Below, one piece after another: positions 32,801 to 36,486 of a stretch of DNA of 36,486 nt. Origin of the DNA: UBA8108 sp965659285 (lineage in GTDB: Bacteria > Planctomycetota > UBA8108); contig CBFHWB010000016.1 of the NCBI GenBank assembly GCA_965659285.1, forward strand, positions 1-36,486. Reading direction: 5' to 3'. The notes under the pieces are model-generated. The model ran no database searches, was not told the origin of the DNA, and saw nothing but the letters and a program-made list of their open reading frames with translations. The translations under genes and the position numbers were made by a program. Positions within the stretch are counted from its first letter, which is position 1; each line of letters opens with the position of its first letter.

Positions 32801-34324
32801 ATGACGCAATCTGGTTGTTTCAGCGCGTCTCGGCGCGCCAGCAGATTTCGAGGTGAACTTTTGAGTCGCAGGTTATTGTTTTTCGCACTCCTGCTTGCGG
32901 GCGGGCTGCCGTTGTCCGCGGGTGATGATGTGGGAGCGCAGGAGTTGTTGCGCGGTCCCTATCTCCAGGGTCTGGGCGAGACCTCTGTAGAGATCCTCTG
33001 GGTGATGAATTCTCCAGGGGAGGGGAGGGTTCGTTATGTCAGGGAGGATGGACGGGTTGCCGAGCAGATCGGTGTTCGGGGCGCGAACCAGCGGATCGTG
33101 CTGGAGGGGCTGCGGCCGGCCAGCCGCTACAGCTACTCGGTGTTTTCCGGCGAGGAACTTCTCGATGCGGGCGAACACCTGGGCTTTCGTACGGCGCCGC
33201 GGGCGGGGGAGGGTCGTCTGCGCGCGGTCATGGTCGGCGACAGCGGCACCGGCTCCGAGATCCAGGTGGGCATCGGCTCTGTGATGGAAAGCTTCGATGC
33301 CGATCTCTTTCTCCACACCGGCGACCTGATTTACCATCGCAGCCTGGACTCGGGCATCTTTCTGCCCTACAGGACCCTGTTGTCCAAATCCTGCCTCTAT
33401 CCCTCCAGGGGAAATCACGACCTTGACATGGAGCGGATGGATGTCGAGTGGCGGGATATCTTCACGGTACCTGACGACGAGAGCGATCGAGCCGGGGTCT
33501 ATTATTCTTACGACTGGGGGCCGGCGCACTTCCTGGTTCTCGACTACATTTTCTCCGCGGCTCAGCTGGATGAACAGCTTGCCTTCGCCGAGCGGGATCT
33601 CGCTGCCGCCCGTTCCCGGGGAGTTCCCTGGCTGATCATCTACCAGCATCTGCCGATCTATACCGCCGGCGTCTACGCCAACTTTAATCACCCGATACGA
33701 GCGGAGCTTCCCGAGCTCTGTGACCGGTACGGAGTCGACCTGGTCTGCAGCGGACATGATCACAACTACCAGCGGTCCTATCCCGTGCGGGGCCGGGTGC
33801 TCCGCGATGGATGGCAGGATCCCGTTTTCCGGAGCCCTCAAGGTACGGTCTATATCGTCACCGGCGGCGGCGGCGGGCATCTCTACGGAGAGCTCCAGGG
33901 AGCCCCGGACCGTCCCTATATACGGACCTTCCAGTCCGTAAACCATTGCCTGGTCTTTGACATATCCACCACCGAGCTGCGCGGCCGGGCGCTGGATATC
34001 GAAGGCCAGCAGCTGGATGAGTTCAGGTTGAACAAGAGTGATCCCCGGCCGCCCCTGTCTTTCATGCGGGGAGATGCGAATCTCGATGGGGTGCTGGACC
34101 TGGCGGATGTCCTGACGACCCTGGGCTTTCTCTTTCTCGGGGATGAGCTCCCCTGCCCAGCGGCGGCGGACTCAACCGGGGAGGGGGCTCACCTCGTTAT
34201 CACGCGGCCGATCTACACCCTGCGTTTTCTTTTCATGGGCGGCTCTCCTCCCCCGGCACCTTTTCCGCTTTGCGGCGCCCTGGAGGACGCGGACGATGCC
34301 TTCTGCTATGAGCCCGGGTGTTGA
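32801..34324 (+). CDS. Exported purple acid phosphatase-type metallophosphoesterase with dockerin-like C-terminus
   Basis: The 507-residue protein (from the ATG at 32801) has a hydrophobic signal (about 22-40), a fibronectin-III-like N-terminal domain (about 50-133) and a complete purple-acid-phosphatase metal site. The site shows GDSG (D147), GDLIY (D175, Y178), GNHD (N205, H206), YQH (H283) and GHDH (H319, H321). The C-terminal module (422-507) is a dockerin-like pair as found in planctomycete secreted proteins: repeat 1 is intact (GDANLDGVLDLADV), but repeat 2 (STGEGAHLVITRPI) has lost its calcium ligands. A TTG at 32861 with AGGTGA just before it gives a neater signal peptide and may be the true start. 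Likely role: phosphate release from organic phosphates outside the cytoplasm. Confidence 0.88.
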   Translation: MTQSGCFSASRRASRFRGELLSRRLLFFALLLAGGLPLSAGDDVGAQELLRGPYLQGLGETSVEILWVMNSPGEGRVRYVREDGRVAEQIGVRGANQRIVLEGLRPASRYSYSVFSGEELLDAGEHLGFRTAPRAGEGRLRAVMVGDSGTGSEIQVGIGSVMESFDADLFLHTGDLIYHRSLDSGIFLPYRTLLSKSCLYPSRGNHDLDMERMDVEWRDIFTVPDDESDRAGVYYSYDWGPAHFLVLDYIFSAAQLDEQLAFAERDLAAARSRGVPWLIIYQHLPIYTAGVYANFNHPIRAELPELCDRYGVDLVCSGHDHNYQRSYPVRGRVLRDGWQDPVFRSPQGTVYIVTGGGGGHLYGELQGAPDRPYIRTFQSVNHCLVFDISTTELRGRALDIEGQQLDEFRLNKSDPRPPLSFMRGDANLDGVLDLADVLTTLGFLFLGDELPCPAAADSTGEGAHLVITRPIYTLRFLFMGGSPPPAPFPLCGALEDADDAFCYEPGC

Positions 34325-34433
34325 GCCGGTCAGCCTGTTGAATCAGATCAAGTACTGATGGCAATCGGGGATCGCAGGGCTTAACCTTGGAGATGGGCAG
34401 TCCTTACCGATTCGTCAGGAAATAGAGGCTTCG

Positions 34434-36486
34434 ATGAAACTGAAAAGCGCAGAGCTGGAGGCGGCCTGGCGGCGCGCTATCCTGGCTTCCGGGTATCTCG
34501 TTCTCTTCTGTTTCGCCATGGCCGCGGCCCGGGCTGAGATCGTTATTACAGAGATCCATTTTGATCCAGCCGACAGCGAGGGAGTCACGCGTCCGGAGCT
34601 CGAATTTGTCGAGATCTTCAACGATGGCTCCGAGCCCTATGATCTCTCCGGTTACCGTTTTACGCGCGGGATCAGCTATGTTTTTCCGGAGGGGAGCTTT
34701 ATTCCCGCGACCTCCTACCTGGTGATCTGTCGCGACGAGGAGGCTGTCCAGGCCAGGTACGGCGTTTCGAATACGCATGGCGATTTCATCGGAACACTCG
34801 ACAATTCCGGCGAGGCCATCGAGCTGGCCAATCCGCAGGGCGCAGCGGTCAGCAAGGTCAGCTACAATGACCGCGGGCAGTGGCCCGGCGGGGCGAAGGG
34901 CACAGGACATACCCTGGCCATCAAGCGACCCTATTCCGACAGTGATGATCCGGACAGTTGGAAGCTGAGCTCGGAGATGGGCGGCACCCCCGGCCGGACC
35001 AACTTCAACACCGAGGTGAGCTTTGTCGACGCGGTGATGATCCCCGACAACTCGACCTGGAGCTATTTTCGCGGCAACAGCAATCCTCCCGCCAGCTGGC
35101 GGGAGCTTGACTTCGATGATTCGGGCTGGGAGAGCGGTCCCACCGGCATCGGCTATGGTGACGGAGATGATCGCACCGAGCTCGATGATATGCGCAACAG
35201 CTACCTGACAGTTTTCTGCAGGAAGATTTTCGAGGTGGAGAACCCGGAGGAGCTCGGCTCGGTAGTTCTCAACGTGAGTTTTGATGATGGCTTCGTGGTC
35301 TACCTCAATTCCCAGGAGGTGGGGCGGGTCAACATGGCCGGCGGGAATGTTGACAACGACACCGAGGCCAATGGCACGGTGGGGGATGCCCCCGACGAGG
35401 ATAACGCCGAGATCACGATTCCCCTGGCCGCTCTTAACGCAGGGAGAAACGTGCTGGCCGTCAGTGTTCACAATACCAACCTGAGCAGCTCCGACCTGTC
35501 CTTTATCCCGACGCTGGTGAGCCGCAGGGAGATCCAGCCCGGAGATCTGGAGACCCTCCCGGTGGCGGTCAACGAGGGCCACTTCCTGCCCGCCGACGGC
35601 CCGCGCTTCATCGAGCTCTACAATAAGAGCTTCTCACGGGTAGACCTCGGCGGTTTTCACCTGACTGATGATTACAGCAACCTGCGCCTGTTTACGATTT
35701 CCGAAGGAACGAGCATCCCCGCGCGCGGCTTCGTCTTCTTCACCGAGGCGCAGCTGGGTATGGACTTTTCCATCGTCGAGGGCGTTCGGGACCGCGTTTC
35801 GGTGGCGCTCGTGAATCCAGCCGGAACCCGGGTTGTAGATGCCCGCATCTTCGAGCCCAAGGTGCCTGGCCGCAGCGAGGCGCGCTATCCTGATGGGCAG
35901 GAATCTTTCGCCCGGGCGGCCCTTCCGACCCCGGGCGCCGCGAACGATACCGGGGTGGTGAACGACGTGATCTTCAATGAGATCATGTACCATCCGATCT
36001 CGGGCCTGGAAAGCGATGAGTTTATCGAGTTCTACAACCGCGGCGCTACGGCGCATGACATCAGCGGCTGGAGCGTTGAGGGTGTGGGCGGCTACGAGTT
36101 TCCGCCCGGCACGGTGATCGGCGCCGGCGACTACCTGGTGATTGCCAACTCGGTGACCAAGATCGGCCGAGACTACGGGCTTGGGCCCGATGTGCTTCTC
36201 CAGACGTCCTTCAGCGGCAGCCTGGCCAATGGCGGAGAGCGTTTGCGGCTCAGGGATGCCTTAGGGAATATCGCCGACAAGGTGCGCTATTACGATGGCG
36301 GAGAATGGCCGCGCTGGGCCGATGGCGGGGGAGCGTCGCTTGAACGGATTGATCCGCACAGCGAGAGCTCGGTTGCCGGTTCCTGGGATGCCAGCGACGA
36401 TTCCGGCGAGGCGCAGGTGCGCACCTTTACCCATACAGCCACCCACGGAGGCGGAGATTCGGATCTCGGGATGCTCCTGCCGGCCG
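34434..36486 (+). CDS. Exported protein with three lamin-tail domains (C-terminus cut off by window edge)
   Basis: From the ATG at 34434 the frame stays open for 684 codons to the right edge. Residues 14-34 look like a signal peptide (ARA cleavage before EIVITEI). Three lamin-tail (LTD) modules follow at about 35-165, 375-500 and 508-640. Each opens with a strand such as IVITEIHFDPAD or VIFNEIMYHP, then FVEIFN or FIEFYN and LSGY/ISGW. A galactose-binding-like beta domain (about 205-360, WRELDFDDSGWESGPTGIGY) sits between modules 1 and 2. In planctomycetes such proteins often continue with a CotH-kinase or dockerin-like domain; that part is outside the window. GAGG lies about five bases before the ATG. 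Function is unknown, probably cell-surface adhesion. Confidence 0.85.
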   Translation, partial: MKLKSAELEAAWRRAILASGYLVLFCFAMAAARAEIVITEIHFDPADSEGVTRPELEFVEIFNDGSEPYDLSGYRFTRGISYVFPEGSFIPATSYLVICRDEEAVQARYGVSNTHGDFIGTLDNSGEAIELANPQGAAVSKVSYNDRGQWPGGAKGTGHTLAIKRPYSDSDDPDSWKLSSEMGGTPGRTNFNTEVSFVDAVMIPDNSTWSYFRGNSNPPASWRELDFDDSGWESGPTGIGYGDGDDRTELDDMRNSYLTVFCRKIFEVENPEELGSVVLNVSFDDGFVVYLNSQEVGRVNMAGGNVDNDTEANGTVGDAPDEDNAEITIPLAALNAGRNVLAVSVHNTNLSSSDLSFIPTLVSRREIQPGDLETLPVAVNEGHFLPADGPRFIELYNKSFSRVDLGGFHLTDDYSNLRLFTISEGTSIPARGFVFFTEAQLGMDFSIVEGVRDRVSVALVNPAGTRVVDARIFEPKVPGRSEARYPDGQESFARAALPTPGAANDTGVVNDVIFNEIMYHPISGLESDEFIEFYNRGATAHDISGWSVEGVGGYEFPPGTVIGAGDYLVIANSVTKIGRDYGLGPDVLLQTSFSGSLANGGERLRLRDALGNIADKVRYYDGGEWPRWADGGGASLERIDPHSESSVAGSWDASDDSGEAQVRTFTHTATHGGGDSDLGMLLPA

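Overview
The window is GC-rich, gene-dense bacterial chromosome. The best taxonomic clue is the C-terminal module of the phosphatase at 32801-34324: a dockerin-like pair with motifs GDANLDG, FLFLG and PPPAPFPLCG, which I know mainly from secreted proteins of Planctomycetota. The lamin-tail protein at the right edge, the split coaB/coaC genes and frequent TTG/GTG starts fit this but prove nothing. I infer an uncultured or marine-type planctomycete. I see no rRNA, tRNA, CRISPR array, insertion sequence, phage gene or obvious island; this is mainly core chromosome with a secreted-protein segment on the right.

Left part (1-6.9 kb): a truncated selB (selenocysteine elongation factor) diverges from an unrecognised one-TM protein that has a near-consensus promoter and a structured ~215-nt leader with a possible short upstream ORF. 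Then come rluB (possibly leaderless), rpoN (sigma-54) and an RsbU/SpoIIE-type membrane phosphatase, all on the minus strand.

Central core (7.0-16.4 kb, minus strand): two tight clusters. ftsK-rimO-pgsA overlap one another. tpiA-secG-yicC-gmk-rpoZ-coaC-coaB is a seven-gene housekeeping run behind a TTGACA-17-TACTAT promoter, joining glycolysis, protein export, RNA metabolism, GMP phosphorylation, RNA polymerase omega and coenzyme A synthesis. Stem-loops without U-tracts lie at several of its gene junctions.

Right part (16.9-36.5 kb): tsaB (tRNA t6A synthesis), a 1143-aa AsmA-like envelope protein and an SDR enzyme lacking the usual Tyr and Lys follow on the plus strand. Next are a hybrid histidine kinase with two receiver domains, a beta-propeller glycosidase-like protein (minus) and mutY (minus). 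An FAH-family enzyme is then translationally coupled to a VOC-domain protein, followed by an exported HEAT/vWA protein, a LarA-like protein, a radical SAM protein (minus), a dockerin-tagged purple acid phosphatase and a partial triple-lamin-tail exported protein.

I found no clearly new defence or mobile system. The most unusual signals are the structured leader with upstream ORF at 1513-1762, the repeated intercistronic hairpins of the tpiA-coaB run, a Shine-Dalgarno-sequestering hairpin before the radical SAM gene, the non-canonical SDR and an uncharacterised FAH/VOC gene pair.
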